This document shows, piece after piece, positions 42,750-51,189 of a stretch of 64,000 nt of DNA. Numbering within the stretch: the first letter of the stretch is position 1; the number at the start of each line of letters is the position of its first letter. This DNA is from Moorella mulderi DSM 14980. Its GTDB lineage: Bacteria > Bacillota > DSM-521 > Neomoorellales > Neomoorellaceae. A model generated the notes under the pieces. The model saw nothing but the letters and a program-made list of their open reading frames with translations. It ran no database searches and was not told where the DNA came from. The stretch lies in the NCBI RefSeq assembly GCF_001594015.1, contig NZ_LTBC01000002.1, positions 310,001-374,000 on the forward strand, in the 5' to 3' direction. The translations under genes and the position numbers were made by a program.

Positions 42750-43502
42750 TTGGCCTACGAAGAGAGAAGCTACCGCCGGCTTTTTGCCCAGGAAGACCTG
42801 GTCCATTTCCAGGTGGCCTATAAAGAAACCGACCTGGACATCGGCATCCCTAAAGCGCAGTTTAAACCGGAACTGGTCAGGCAGGCGGAAGAGATCATTC
42901 GCCATTATCGCTGGCAACTGGAGGCTTATCTCGCCAGGGACCCTGTTTTTGCCCGTACCCTGGTACCCCATGATGTACCGGAGGAAGCCCCGCCTATAGC
43001 CAGGGAAATGGCGGCCGCAGCCAGTCTGGCTGGCGTTGGACCCATGGCGGCGGTAGCCGGGGCCATGGCCCAGTATGTTGCCACCGACCTTGTAGGGCCA
43101 GGGGGAGAAATCATTGTGGAAAACGGCGGCGATATTTATTTAAACAGCAGCCGTTCCCGGCTCATCGGCATTTTTGCCGGTGCTTCACCCTTCAGCCACC
43201 GCCTGGCCTTAAAGGTTGAGCCGCGAATGTGCCCTTTAGGCATCTGCACCTCTTCCGGCACCGTCGGCCCTTCTTTGAGTTTTGGGCGGGCCGATGCGGC
43301 CGTTATCCTGGCCACTTCCGCAGCCTTGGCCGACGCCGTGGCCACAGCTGCCGGTAATACCGTCCAGGAACCCGCTGATGTGGAAAAGGCCGCCCGCCTG
43401 GCCGCAAAAATTCCCGGTGTCCTGGGGGCGGTAATCATTGCCGGTGATAAACTGGCGGCCTGGGGCCGGGTAGATCTGGTTCGTATTGAAGGACGGGTAT
43501 AG
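42750..43502 (+). CDS. UPF0280 (COG2122, ApbE-like) protein, homocysteine pathway
   Basis: 250 residues from a TTG start two bases after the previous stop. Family motifs: GVGPMAAVAGAMAQYV (about 90-105), ENGGDIYLN (about 122-130), CTSSGTVGPSLSFGRADAAVI (ApbE-like core). COG2122 has been tied genetically to sulfide incorporation in methanogen homocysteine synthesis. With the two upstream genes it makes the complete three-gene set, all under one SAM-I riboswitch. Confidence 0.85.
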   Translation: MAYEERSYRRLFAQEDLVHFQVAYKETDLDIGIPKAQFKPELVRQAEEIIRHYRWQLEAYLARDPVFARTLVPHDVPEEAPPIAREMAAAASLAGVGPMAAVAGAMAQYVATDLVGPGGEIIVENGGDIYLNSSRSRLIGIFAGASPFSHRLALKVEPRMCPLGICTSSGTVGPSLSFGRADAAVILATSAALADAVATAAGNTVQEPADVEKAARLAAKIPGVLGAVIIAGDKLAAWGRVDLVRIEGRV

Positions 43503-43542
43503 TTGTTAATTAAAATACGGAGATTTTGGACCCGGCCTGGCC

Positions 43543-43571
43543 TTGACTTTAGCTGTAATCCGTACTATAAT
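43543..43571 (+). promoter_or_regulatory. tRNA promoter
   Basis: TTGACT (43543-43548), 17-base spacer, TATAAT (43566-43571), 18 bases before tRNA-Arg. Confidence 0.8.
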
Positions 43572-43589
43572 AACTTTTGCAGTTGTTAA

Positions 43590-43666
43590 GCGCCCGTAGC
43601 TCAGGTGGATAGAGTAACGGAATCCGAGTCCGGAGGCCGCAGGTTCGAATCCTGCCGGGCGCGCCA
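43590..43666 (+). tRNA. tRNA-Arg (anticodon CCG)
   Basis: Cloverleaf with acceptor GCGCCCG/CGGGCGC, discriminator G and encoded CCA. The anticodon loop ATCCGAG carries CCG. An A-G mismatch closes the top of the anticodon stem. Confidence 0.93.
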
Positions 43667-43671
43667 TCTAT

Positions 43672-43747
<76 letters not shown>

Positions 43748-43836
43748 GGAAAATCAAGGGTTTGCGGGTTTAGGAGGGTACTACAAAAGAACGTTTTACT
43801 ACTACCCTACTACTACCGGCCCTAAAAAATAAATTT

Positions 43837-43866
43837 GCCGGGGATAATTACCCCGGCATTTGTTTA
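43837..43866. terminator. Bidirectional hairpin between tRNA-Lys and the integrase remnant
   Basis: GCCGGGG (43837-43843) pairs with CCCCGGC (43851-43857). A T-rich stretch follows on both strands, better on the minus strand, where it would end the integrase transcript. It may also stop read-through from the tRNAs. Confidence 0.6.
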
Positions 43867-43883
43867 AGTCAAGCGCCTTTTTT

Positions 43884-44467
43884 CTATTCCTCCGTTTTGT
43901 CGGAGGAATTTTTCTTTACCTCAAGGATCTTATCAAGTTTTTCGGCCGCCCGACGTTTCAGATCCATGCTCGCATGGGAATAGGTATCCAAGGTCAGGCT
44001 GATTTGGGAATGGCCCAGTAGGTCCTGTACTACTTTAGGATGCTCGTCAGCTTCCAACAACCGGGTGGCAAAGGTATGCCTCAAAGCGTGGGGATTTATA
44101 GGCGGTATTCCGGCCTTCTTTGCCATTCGGTAGAAACTGCGATTAAAGTTACGTGGATTAATCGGCTTCCCTTCAGCCGTGGCAAATACTAAATCGTTAT
44201 CTTGGTATTTCGAACCTGCTTGCAATTTTTCCTGATCCTGTCGAATCTTATGGGCTTTTAGTTCTGTCAGGATACTTTTAGGAATTGGTATCGTCCGCTT
44301 GCTTTGTTTAGTCTTTGGTTCTTGGAGCATAAGCATAGTCTTTTTGCCTTCTTTGTTGCCAGTCCTAACTTCAACCAGGGACTGGTTTACAGTAATAGTT
44401 CCTTCTTCGAGATTTACGTCCCGCCAGCGCAACCCTAAAAGTTCGCCACGCCGCAAGCCAGTGCGAC
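43884..44467 (-). pseudogene. Tyrosine recombinase (phage/ICE integrase), 5'-truncated
   Basis: About 195 residues of the catalytic domain remain: TGLRRGELLGL (first catalytic Arg), HALRHTFATR (His and second Arg), LGHSQISLTLDTYSHA (His and nucleophile Tyr). The N-terminal SAM-like core-binding domain is missing: upstream of TGLRRGE the frame becomes a Pro/Arg/Gly-rich sequence that is the reverse complement of the amidotransferase fragment. The break lies near 44462-44470. Its 3' end faces the tRNA genes, the usual layout for an element integrated at a tRNA. Unlikely to be active. Confidence 0.75.
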
Positions 44468-45220
44468 GGGCACGGCCCGGCGGTCGTCCGCGAGGCCAGG
44501 GCCGCCAGCGAAAGCCCCCTGGCCGCAGCCCTTGCGGCGGCCCCAATCCCGGCGACCGTGGTCATCGGCCACGTCCGCCTGGGCACCACCAGCGGCAAGT
44601 GGTCGCTCCGGAGCACGACCAACGCCCACCCGTTCCTGTTCCGCGTCGGCGAGGCCGATTGGGCGGGCGCGCACAACGGCTACATAAGGATGGGCAGTCC
44701 TACCTTCCGCCGGCCGGAAGGGACTACCGATTCTGAAGCCTTCTTCTGCGCCATGGCTGACGAATTGGAGACCAGCAAGGCAAAACTGACCGAGGAAAAA
44801 ATGGACGCCGTCTGCCGCGTGGCCGGAAAATACCAGAACAGCGGCAAGCTGAATTTCCTCCTTTCCGACGGCGAAAACCTGTTCTTTTCCGCGAACCACC
44901 CGGCGGCCGCCGGCGGGTTGTATTTCCGGGAAGTCAAACGCTCCGACCAGAGGGCGTTAATCGTCGCCACACGGCCGCTCTTCACGGAAGAAGGCTGGGA
45001 AGAAGCCAAGCCGGGGTGGCTGTACGTGGCGAGAGAAGGGAGGGTGGTGAAAAAGCGGCGTATCGTACCCGCGTTCGCCGGGAAAACGCAATTGACGATG
45101 TTCGCCCGTGAGGAAGAGCCGCGGGCGGCCGCGTCCCAGGAAAGGAAACGCCGTTACCGTTCCTACATCGATTACTGGGAAGAGCAGGTTGCCAAAAAGA
45201 AAGTGGCAAATTGTCACTAA
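44462..45220 (+). pseudogene. Class II glutamine amidotransferase-like gene, 5'-truncated
   Basis: From about 44462 the frame reads CDGHGPAVVREARAASESPL and then VVIGHVRLGTTSG, the YafJ-type glutaminase fold, continuing through GAHNGYI (substrate pocket), DSEAFF and SDGENLFFS to residue about 250. The N-terminal catalytic Cys (normally residue 2) and first strands are absent because the sequence joins the integrase at about 44462. The first ATG is at 44558. Without the Cys it cannot hydrolyse glutamine. Base composition is GC-rich, different from the small genes that follow. Confidence 0.65.
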
Positions 45221-45248
45221 AATTTTAAACGAAAGGGGAATCAAATTT

Positions 45249-45632
45249 ATGAACCTCCAGGAAGCCGTAAGGCAAGTCAACGAAGCATCGAACAGCGAAT
45301 TGGGGTTCCTCCGCGACCGCGCGAAGGGCGACGTGAGACACCTCATCGGGAGGGAGGTTATTTTCGAAGACGTGGCGGTGGTGACGAGCAAGTATTATAA
45401 TAATGAAAATATCCTTTTCACCATCCGCGGCGACAACGCCCATTACTTCCGCATCTGCTCCGGACCGGTGGTGGAATCAGTTAAAAAACTGATGGAGGGT
45501 TTGACTAATGATGGCAAGGATTGGGATGCAATAGCGGTAACCATCAATGAGGTCCGGTCCCATCAGGGCCGGAGGTATTACGTGTTGACGGCACGTATTT
45601 TGGAAGAGGCGGAAGAACAAATTGCCCTTTAG
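45249..45632 (+). CDS. Hypothetical 127-aa protein
   Basis: ATG 45249 follows GAAAGGGG. No cysteines apart from one, no membrane segment; mixed alpha/beta with RHLIGREVIFEDVAVVTSKYYNNENILFTI and RRYYVLTARI strands. The first helix resembles a short adaptor or single-stranded-nucleic-acid binding protein, but I do not recognise a family. It starts 28 bases after the amidotransferase remnant and ends at a strong GC hairpin. Confidence 0.55.
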   Translation: MNLQEAVRQVNEASNSELGFLRDRAKGDVRHLIGREVIFEDVAVVTSKYYNNENILFTIRGDNAHYFRICSGPVVESVKKLMEGLTNDGKDWDAIAVTINEVRSHQGRRYYVLTARILEEAEEQIAL

Positions 45633-45642
45633 GCGTTGTACG

Positions 45643-45680
45643 GGGCGGGCTGGCGCCGGAAAGCCGCCCGCCCTTTAACT
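45643..45680 (+). terminator. GC-rich terminator-like hairpin
   Basis: GGGCGGGC (45643-45650) pairs with GCCCGCCC (45667-45674), with GGC/GCC inside; TTTAACTTCT follows, a weak T tract. Confidence 0.6.
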
Positions 45681-45683
45681 TCT

Positions 45684-45815
45684 CCTGCCGGGAAGTCCTC
45701 TTCCGTAAAGTTGGGATGAAAGGCAGCTACCGTGGGGACCACGGGAAGTTACGCCTGCAAGAGAGATCTACTCGATGAAGCAGGATGCCCCTTCCATAAA
45801 GAAGGGGTAGTTCAC
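45684..45815 (+). mobile_element. IS200/IS605-family right-end remnant (tnpB 3' end / omega-RNA-like)
   Basis: Bases 45732-45815 read in frame as TVGTTGSYACKRDLLDEAG and then CPFHKEGVVH, like the TnpB 3' end. They finish with the hairpin CCCCTTC-CATAAA-GAAGGGG (45788-45807) and TAGTTCAC, the common right-end structure of IS605-type elements, where the omega RNA scaffold lies. No tnpB body or tnpA is present upstream, so this is a relic. Confidence 0.5.
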
Positions 45816-45843
45816 AGTTTGAATAAGGCGGTGTCGCATATCT

Positions 45844-46224
45844 ATGCTAAAGCAAGAAAAAATACCCATTTTCGTCTACGGCACCCTGATGAGCATACAC
45901 AGCAACCGCATGCGAAGCCTCGGCGGCGATGGGCCGTACCTCGGCGTTCTGCACGGCTACGCCATATACCAGGTAGCGTACGATTTTCCGGGCATCGTCC
46001 CTGAGCCCGGCGGGAAAGTGATGGGCGAAGTGTTCTATATTCCCCAACAAGCGTTTGCAAGCCTGGACCGCTACGAGGGCGTCCCCGACCTCTACCGCCG
46101 GGAGGAAGCCGAAGTGGAGATGGCTAGGGGCGGCACGGTGCGGGCACAGGTATACGTCTGGAACGGCGGGCCGGAGGGCAGGAAAATCCCATTTAGTGAA
46201 CAGCCCTGGAGGCCAAAAGTTTAG
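45844..46224 (+). CDS. Gamma-glutamylcyclotransferase-like (AIG2/GGCT) protein
   Basis: 126 residues with the diagnostic FVYGTLM near the N-terminus, then LGGDGPYLGVLHGYAIY and VMGEVFYIP, LDRYEGVPDLYRR (Glu in the active-site position) and VYVW. GGCT-fold enzymes cyclise gamma-glutamyl groups with release of 5-oxoproline. It starts soon after the IS remnant; no strong ribosome site is seen. Substrate unknown. Confidence 0.75.
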   Translation: MLKQEKIPIFVYGTLMSIHSNRMRSLGGDGPYLGVLHGYAIYQVAYDFPGIVPEPGGKVMGEVFYIPQQAFASLDRYEGVPDLYRREEAEVEMARGGTVRAQVYVWNGGPEGRKIPFSEQPWRPKV

Positions 46225-46250
46225 GCTCCTGAAAAGGAAGGATGTGTTTC

Positions 46251-46697
46251 ATGTCTTCAACCTACAAAGACCGCTTCCCGTACATCGACCGCCGCGTCGT
46301 CGAGGCCACCCGCCGCTTGATCGCCGCCCGGCCCTGGCGGGGCAACCCCGGCCGGGGCGGCCGCGCCGAGTTCGAGGCGGCCTACGCGGCATGCCGGGCG
46401 TGGCTGGAAGAGGCGAGCGCGGTCTACTGGCTGCGGGTTCCATTTTTAAGAATAAGATCGTTAATATTAATCAAACACCCCTTCGGCTGCTACGACCCTG
46501 CGGTCAATACCATACATCTCCCCAAGTTTTCCGTCACCACTCTGGCCCACGAGTTCAGGCACGCCTACCAGCATCAGACGGGCTGCCCGGACGGGGATGA
46601 AGAAGACGCACGCGGTTGGTCGGTGAGCTTGATTTACCTGGCCGACCCAGCCTTTTACCGGCGGGCGGTGGAGCGGGGGTTGCTATTGTATTGGTAG
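46251..46697 (+). CDS. HEXXH zincin-like small protein
   Basis: 148 residues from ATG 46251 (AAGGAAGG upstream; ATG 46242 is too near that site). It contains TLAHEFRHAYQHQ, a HEXXH zinc-metallopeptidase motif, in a predicted helix after a beta segment that includes HLPKFS. N-terminal half is rich in Arg and Trp. Size and motif suit a minimal gluzincin or SprT-like fold. It is in the small-gene island; role unknown. Confidence 0.55.
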   Translation: MSSTYKDRFPYIDRRVVEATRRLIAARPWRGNPGRGGRAEFEAAYAACRAWLEEASAVYWLRVPFLRIRSLILIKHPFGCYDPAVNTIHLPKFSVTTLAHEFRHAYQHQTGCPDGDEEDARGWSVSLIYLADPAFYRRAVERGLLLYW

Positions 46698-46717
46698 AAA
46701 GGAAGGGATACGCCGCT

Positions 46718-47227
46718 ATGCAGGAAGTCTTAACATTGCTCGATCTCGCCCTGGCGGCCCTTCGGGAGAAGAAAGAAATCTTCGCCAGGTTGGAACGGGA
46801 GCCGGAACTTATTCTCACCGATTTGTTCGACCCCTCGTTGACTCACCCGTACGACGAATTCCCGTTTCGCGTCGTAGAACACTCTGAAGAACTCGGAACA
46901 CCACGGATGCGCTATCATCAGATGCAAGAACGATTGGTGAATATAATTGCTTGTTATCTCGGCAATTTGGATTCTGAAGTAGAGATTTCTCTTAAAAACA
47001 AAAATTATTATCCCTCATCTTGAGTTATACGTTTCCACGATTATCCAATCGCGGAATTTGATTTTTACCAGCACACTTTTAAAGATTCACGTAAGGAGTA
47101 TGTTGAATACTTAGAACGAGCATTTGAATATGTTTCAAAAATAACAAACGAAACCCAGGAGGAATTTATCAAATGGACTAAATGGTCTTCCGACCCAGCA
47201 TCGATGTTCGACGGCGGCGGATGGTGA
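46718..47227 (+). CDS. Hypothetical gene with an in-frame UGA at 47021-47023
   Basis: ATG 46718 follows AAGGAAGGG. The first 101 codons encode an acidic helical protein with no recognised family. UGA then occurs, after which the same frame stays open for 67 more codons (47024-47224) with protein-like composition (VIRFHDYPIAEFDF, EYVEYLERAFEYV), ending at UGA 47225. There is no start codon or ribosome site for a separate gene just after the first UGA. A small hairpin (CGATT/AATCG) lies about 15 nt downstream. The codon may be a nonsense mutation, read through, or selenocysteine. Confidence 0.5.
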
Positions 47228-47233
47228 GAAAAG

Positions 47234-47446
47234 TTGTTTTTCCTGTTTCACCGCAAACGGATCATTGCGGCGGCACGTTCCAAGGCCGAAGCGGCCCGTG
47301 CCCGCCTCACATTGGACGAAGAAATGGCCGCTAAAGCTGGGGACAAATTGCGAAAGTACAGGGAAGTCCAACCAGAATTGGACCGTAAATACGATTTTTG
47401 GGAAAGCTATTTTGTGGGGAAGTTGGGGTACAGCAAATTAAAATAG
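47234..47446 (+). CDS. Small hypothetical coiled-coil protein
   Basis: 70 residues from TTG 47234, only 6 bases after the preceding stop. Hydrophobic Phe-rich start (MFFLF), then a charged helix rich in Ala, Arg, Glu and Lys through residue 50, ending in WESYFVGKLGYSK. Ribosome site is weak (GGTGAGAAAAG). No family recognised; it may be translated by coupling. Confidence 0.4.
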   Translation: MFFLFHRKRIIAAARSKAEAARARLTLDEEMAAKAGDKLRKYREVQPELDRKYDFWESYFVGKLGYSKLK

Positions 47447-47555
47447 GGTCCCAAAAGTTTCGTGGCAAGGGATGCCGTTTCGCTTTACAAAATGATTTTT
47501 TCTTGCCAGACCGTGCCTTTGTAAGTTATGCTAAATAAGGAAAGAGGAGTTAAAA

Positions 47556-47840
47556 ATGGGCGATTGGAAGATGCTGGATACCGGCGGGCATGTATACGTC
47601 AGCATAAAAGACATGGTTTTAAAAGGCAATAAAGGAAAGAGGGCCGTCGGCGTGACCGCCGATGCGGGGTGCGTTTATGGCAAGCTCTATGATAATGAAT
47701 GGAATTTTTTTGAGAACGAAGACAGAAGCTGGCCTGTAGGAACGTCAGAACAAATAGCCGATTTTATCGAGAGTTCTAAGGACATTTTCAGCAAGGAGCA
47801 ACAGGAGGACATACTGGAACAGCGGGATAGTTATTATTAA
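47556..47840 (+). CDS. Hypothetical 94-aa protein
   Basis: AAAGAGGAG precedes ATG 47556. Small, acidic, with a beta-rich start (HVYVSIKDMVLKGN, AGCVYGKLYDNEW) and a C-terminal Glu/Gln-rich helix. Resembles in size the immunity-like proteins of accessory islands, but no family is certain. It lies 21 bases before the NERD gene and is likely co-transcribed. Confidence 0.5.
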   Translation: MGDWKMLDTGGHVYVSIKDMVLKGNKGKRAVGVTADAGCVYGKLYDNEWNFFENEDRSWPVGTSEQIADFIESSKDIFSKEQQEDILEQRDSYY

Positions 47841-47861
47841 AAGATAAAAGGAGAATTAACG

Positions 47862-48629
47862 GTGCCCTTTCAAATAGGTAAAGCTGGAGCAGGGACAAGG
47901 GAAATAGCCAGAAAGAGGGCCTTGCGGATTTGTTTGGCTCTCCTGGCTCTTATCGTAATTAGTAGTGTATTAACGTTGACAGGAAATAAACTTCTGCACC
48001 TTAATACGTGGGTTACTTCCTTATTAGGATATTTAACAATTGGAATGGGAATAGGCTTTCTGATTTCCGTTATCAAAGTTTCGACCGGGAAAGACGGGAA
48101 AGAAATCGAGACTGCCATCACGCGGGCAGTTAAAGGGGCTAAAGCCGAAGAAAAGATTTCAGAAATCCTCGATGGGCTACCGAAGGAATTTGCCGTCTTC
48201 AACGACTTTCCCTGTCCTATGGGAAATATAGACCACATCGTTGTGGGCCCGACGGGAGTCTTTGTCATCGAAACAAAAAGCCACACAGGCGAAATAACCA
48301 CCTCACCGGAAGGAAAATTGCTACGGGATGGGAAACCTCTGGAAAAGGATTTTCTAAAACAAGTGCTTGATCAATGCTTCTGGCTCAAAGAAAAGATGTC
48401 CGGGCGAGGCATAAAAGTGCCCTACATAAATGCGGTTGTTGTATTCACGCGGGCATTCGTAAAGGTGTACCAGCCTGTCAAGGGCGTTCGAGTCGTAAAC
48501 AAGAAATGGCTTCTTAATTATATAACCGAAACTAAAAACAATCTTGGCATAGATGAACGTCGTCAGGTTTTCTGGCACCTTCTCGCAATAAAATCCACGG
48601 AAAGCGATGCTTTTCATAGCGGGCAGTAA
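47862..48629 (+). CDS. Membrane-anchored NERD (nuclease-related) domain protein
   Basis: 255 residues from GTG 47862 (AAAGGAG upstream). Two hydrophobic segments (about 24-42 and 52-72) anchor it. The NERD domain (about 95-215) has GNIDHIVVGPTGVFVIETKSHTG, with Asp and Glu-x-Lys in the places of a PD-(D/E)XK nuclease core, followed by Q and a VVVF strand. NERD proteins are thought to act on DNA; here it closes the small-gene island and may be part of a defence or mobile-element function. Confidence 0.8.
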   Translation: MPFQIGKAGAGTREIARKRALRICLALLALIVISSVLTLTGNKLLHLNTWVTSLLGYLTIGMGIGFLISVIKVSTGKDGKEIETAITRAVKGAKAEEKISEILDGLPKEFAVFNDFPCPMGNIDHIVVGPTGVFVIETKSHTGEITTSPEGKLLRDGKPLEKDFLKQVLDQCFWLKEKMSGRGIKVPYINAVVVFTRAFVKVYQPVKGVRVVNKKWLLNYITETKNNLGIDERRQVFWHLLAIKSTESDAFHSGQ

Positions 48630-48675
48630 AGACTTTTTGACGACGAAGATGGATCAGTTTTTTAGTTGAAGCCAA

Positions 48676-51186
48676 TCAATTCGCCACCTTTTGTCTTTCA
48701 GAAAACTCCTCTATAGTAAGGATCACCTGTAAAAATATCTCCACAAGCTTCGGGTCAAATTGCATGCCTGCACACCGACGTATTTCCTCCAAAGCTTCTT
48801 CGACCGTTTTAGTCCTTCTATACGGCCTATCGGAGATCATGGCGTCAAAAGCATCGGCTATGGCTAAAATACGGCACTCTATGGGTATTTCATCCCCTTT
48901 GAGGCCCAAAGGATACCCAGTGCCGTCCCATTTTTCGTGGTGTTTTAAGATTAAGTCGGCGATCCCCGCTAAATCCGGTGAGGCCAAAGCGATCCGGTAG
49001 CCTTTTTCCGGATGCTGGCGCATAATCTCCCATTCTTCATCTGTGAGGGGGCCTTTTTTGAAGAGTATTCTGTCGGGTATACCGACCTTACCTATGTCGT
49101 GGACCTGAGCCAGAAGAGAAAGGTTGGCCAGCTGTTGCGGCGAAAGCTCCATCTTTTCTCCCAGGATCCGGCATAACTGCTGCAGGCGCCGGCCGTGCCC
49201 TTCAGTCAAATGGTCGCGCTCCGACAGTGCGGCAAGCAAGGCATTGACGATCTTGCTCCGAGCGCTGGTGCCGAGGTATAGTTTTTCCCGGTACATAAGA
49301 TCGTCTGCCCTTTTATAGGTTTGCTTTAAAAGCTCCTCCGAATTGTACGCTGTAGCTATGCCGAAGGAGACGCTCAAAGGAAGCCGGGGATGTTTTCGAT
49401 TGTATTGCTCAATGGATAAACGCAGGTGGTGCAGTATATTTGAACCTGCAGCTTCATCGGTGCGGGGCAGAAGGGCCACAAATTCATCTCCTCCCACTCG
49501 TGCTACAATATCCGAAGGGCGCAGGGCCTTCTTAAGGATCTGAGCGCAAGCAATCAAGAGCTTATCGCCCTTATGGTGGCCCATGGTATCGTTGACCAGC
49601 TTTAGGCCGTTCACATCAGCTACTATTATGCTGATGGGATATTTGTTGCTCTTACCCAAGCGCTTGAGCTGTTCTTCAAAAAATGTGCGGTTGTAAAGAC
49701 CTGTCAGCTGGTCATGGAGGCTAACATATTCCAGCTTCTGGGCAACCCTCTTTTTCTCAGTGATATCCATTATGTTCCCTAGTGTCACCCTCTGGCCCTC
49801 GTGCTGCAGGGAAGCCACCGTCTCCTCGACCCACTTAATTTCACCACATTTGGTAATAATCCTGAACTCGTAGGGCTGGGCAACCATGCCTTTTAACATC
49901 TTTACGGCGTTGCGTCGCACGGCCTCCCTGTCTTCCGGGTGTACGAGGCTCAAGGCTTCTCTGCCGATTAGTTCTTCCTGAGAGTAACCCGAGAGCTTTT
50001 CAAACCGGGCGTTTACCAGCCGAAACCTTCCTCCGTCGACTATGTACATCCCTATAGGGGAAAGACTAAAAATACTTCTCAATAGCTCCTCTTCGCGTTT
50101 GCGTTCGGTGATGTCCCTCACGGTGGCTAGTATTGCATCTTTGCCCGCAAAAGTAATTTTCTTCAAACATATCTCCGCATCAAAAACTGTGCCGTCCACC
50201 GGCCGCCTGGCTTTCCATTCAAACCGCGGACTTTCTCCTTCTACCGCTTTTTGCCACCATTCGCGGAGCTGTTCCAGGGGATTGTCCGGGCTGGAGTAAT
50301 CTTGGGCGATGGACAGCTTTACGGCCTCTCCTTTTGAGGTTATACCGTACATGCGCAACATGGTTTCGTTAACATCCAGTATTTCCCCTTCAGGTTCATG
50401 TATAAAAATAGCATCGTGGACGCTGTTGAAAATCGTCCGAAACGCTTCCTCCGCCTGGATCCGTTCGGTGACCTCGAAACATACTTCTACTATACCCTCA
50501 ATTATTCCTTTCTGGCTTTTTACAGGGTAACCCCTTACAAAAAATTGCTTGCCTTCGTGGGGCGTCACTATGCCCTCCTGAGGCACGCCGGTCTTAAATG
50601 CGCTGATAACGGGACATCCGGCGCACGGTTCCTTCCTGCGGTGTAATATCTCATAGCAAAGACCGCCTGTCAGCTCCTCACCCCTTTTTTCCGCGTACTT
50701 CGCTGCTGAGGTGTTGGCCCACAAAATGCGGTGCTCTGCATCCTGGTAGATCAACAGCTCCACTATACTGTCCAAAATGGTCTTCTTTTCCCAGTCTGAT
50801 TCTTTTATTTTATTTTCCATTTGTTTGAGCGCAACCATATCTTCGATGCGGCGGGCAAAAATGTTGAATAGCCTTTTTTCCCGACCGGAAATCCGTGCTG
50901 AAGCTTCCAGAAATATTAAGCCCCGCACACCATGGGACATCAAATAGACAAACCCGCTCTCGCCGGGGTTCTTGATCCTCTCCGTGAATTCCTCGCCTTT
51001 TCTAAAACCCCATTTCCCCAGACATATAAGCCTGCCGCCCTCATCAAGCATTATGGCAAGGCGGCGTATTCCGAGAAGCCGGCTTCCTTTCTCCACAATT
51101 TCTTGTATCAGATCTTCGTATCGCTCCGGGAAGGAAAAATTTACTATCTCGTATAAGGTCAAAAGCTCAGCAACATCAAAGGACAC
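48676..51186 (-). CDS. GAF-PAS-PAS-PAS-GGDEF-HD-GYP signalling protein
   Basis: 836 residues. N-terminal GAF-like sensor (about 1-115), a short coil, three PAS domains (about 130-245 with a CAGC pair; 245-365; 370-490), diguanylate cyclase (about 495-655) with intact RVGGDEF, and an HD-GYP phosphodiesterase (about 660-830) with HDIGKVGIPD and HHEKWDGTGYP. It could make and break c-di-GMP according to a redox or small-ligand signal. No membrane segment. It begins three bases after the FIST gene stop, so the two form an operon and the FIST protein may supply the sensory input. Confidence 0.9.
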   Translation of the reverse strand: MSFDVAELLTLYEIVNFSFPERYEDLIQEIVEKGSRLLGIRRLAIMLDEGGRLICLGKWGFRKGEEFTERIKNPGESGFVYLMSHGVRGLIFLEASARISGREKRLFNIFARRIEDMVALKQMENKIKESDWEKKTILDSIVELLIYQDAEHRILWANTSAAKYAEKRGEELTGGLCYEILHRRKEPCAGCPVISAFKTGVPQEGIVTPHEGKQFFVRGYPVKSQKGIIEGIVEVCFEVTERIQAEEAFRTIFNSVHDAIFIHEPEGEILDVNETMLRMYGITSKGEAVKLSIAQDYSSPDNPLEQLREWWQKAVEGESPRFEWKARRPVDGTVFDAEICLKKITFAGKDAILATVRDITERKREEELLRSIFSLSPIGMYIVDGGRFRLVNARFEKLSGYSQEELIGREALSLVHPEDREAVRRNAVKMLKGMVAQPYEFRIITKCGEIKWVEETVASLQHEGQRVTLGNIMDITEKKRVAQKLEYVSLHDQLTGLYNRTFFEEQLKRLGKSNKYPISIIVADVNGLKLVNDTMGHHKGDKLLIACAQILKKALRPSDIVARVGGDEFVALLPRTDEAAGSNILHHLRLSIEQYNRKHPRLPLSVSFGIATAYNSEELLKQTYKRADDLMYREKLYLGTSARSKIVNALLAALSERDHLTEGHGRRLQQLCRILGEKMELSPQQLANLSLLAQVHDIGKVGIPDRILFKKGPLTDEEWEIMRQHPEKGYRIALASPDLAGIADLILKHHEKWDGTGYPLGLKGDEIPIECRILAIADAFDAMISDRPYRRTKTVEEALEEIRRCAGMQFDPKLVEIFLQVILTIEEFSERQKVAN

Positions 51187-51189
51187 TAT

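Noticed and set aside
44558-45220. Complete amidotransferase starting at ATG 44558
   Set aside because: Homologous sequence extends upstream to about 44462 and the catalytic N-terminal Cys is missing, so it is a truncated gene.
45788-45807. CRISPR repeat
   Set aside because: Single hairpin with no repeated units or spacers; no CRISPR array was seen anywhere in the window.
43748-48650. Direct repeat of the tRNA-Lys 3' end marking the far attachment site
   Set aside because: I looked for a second GGTTCGAAGCCTACC-like copy and found none in the window, so island borders are not claimed.
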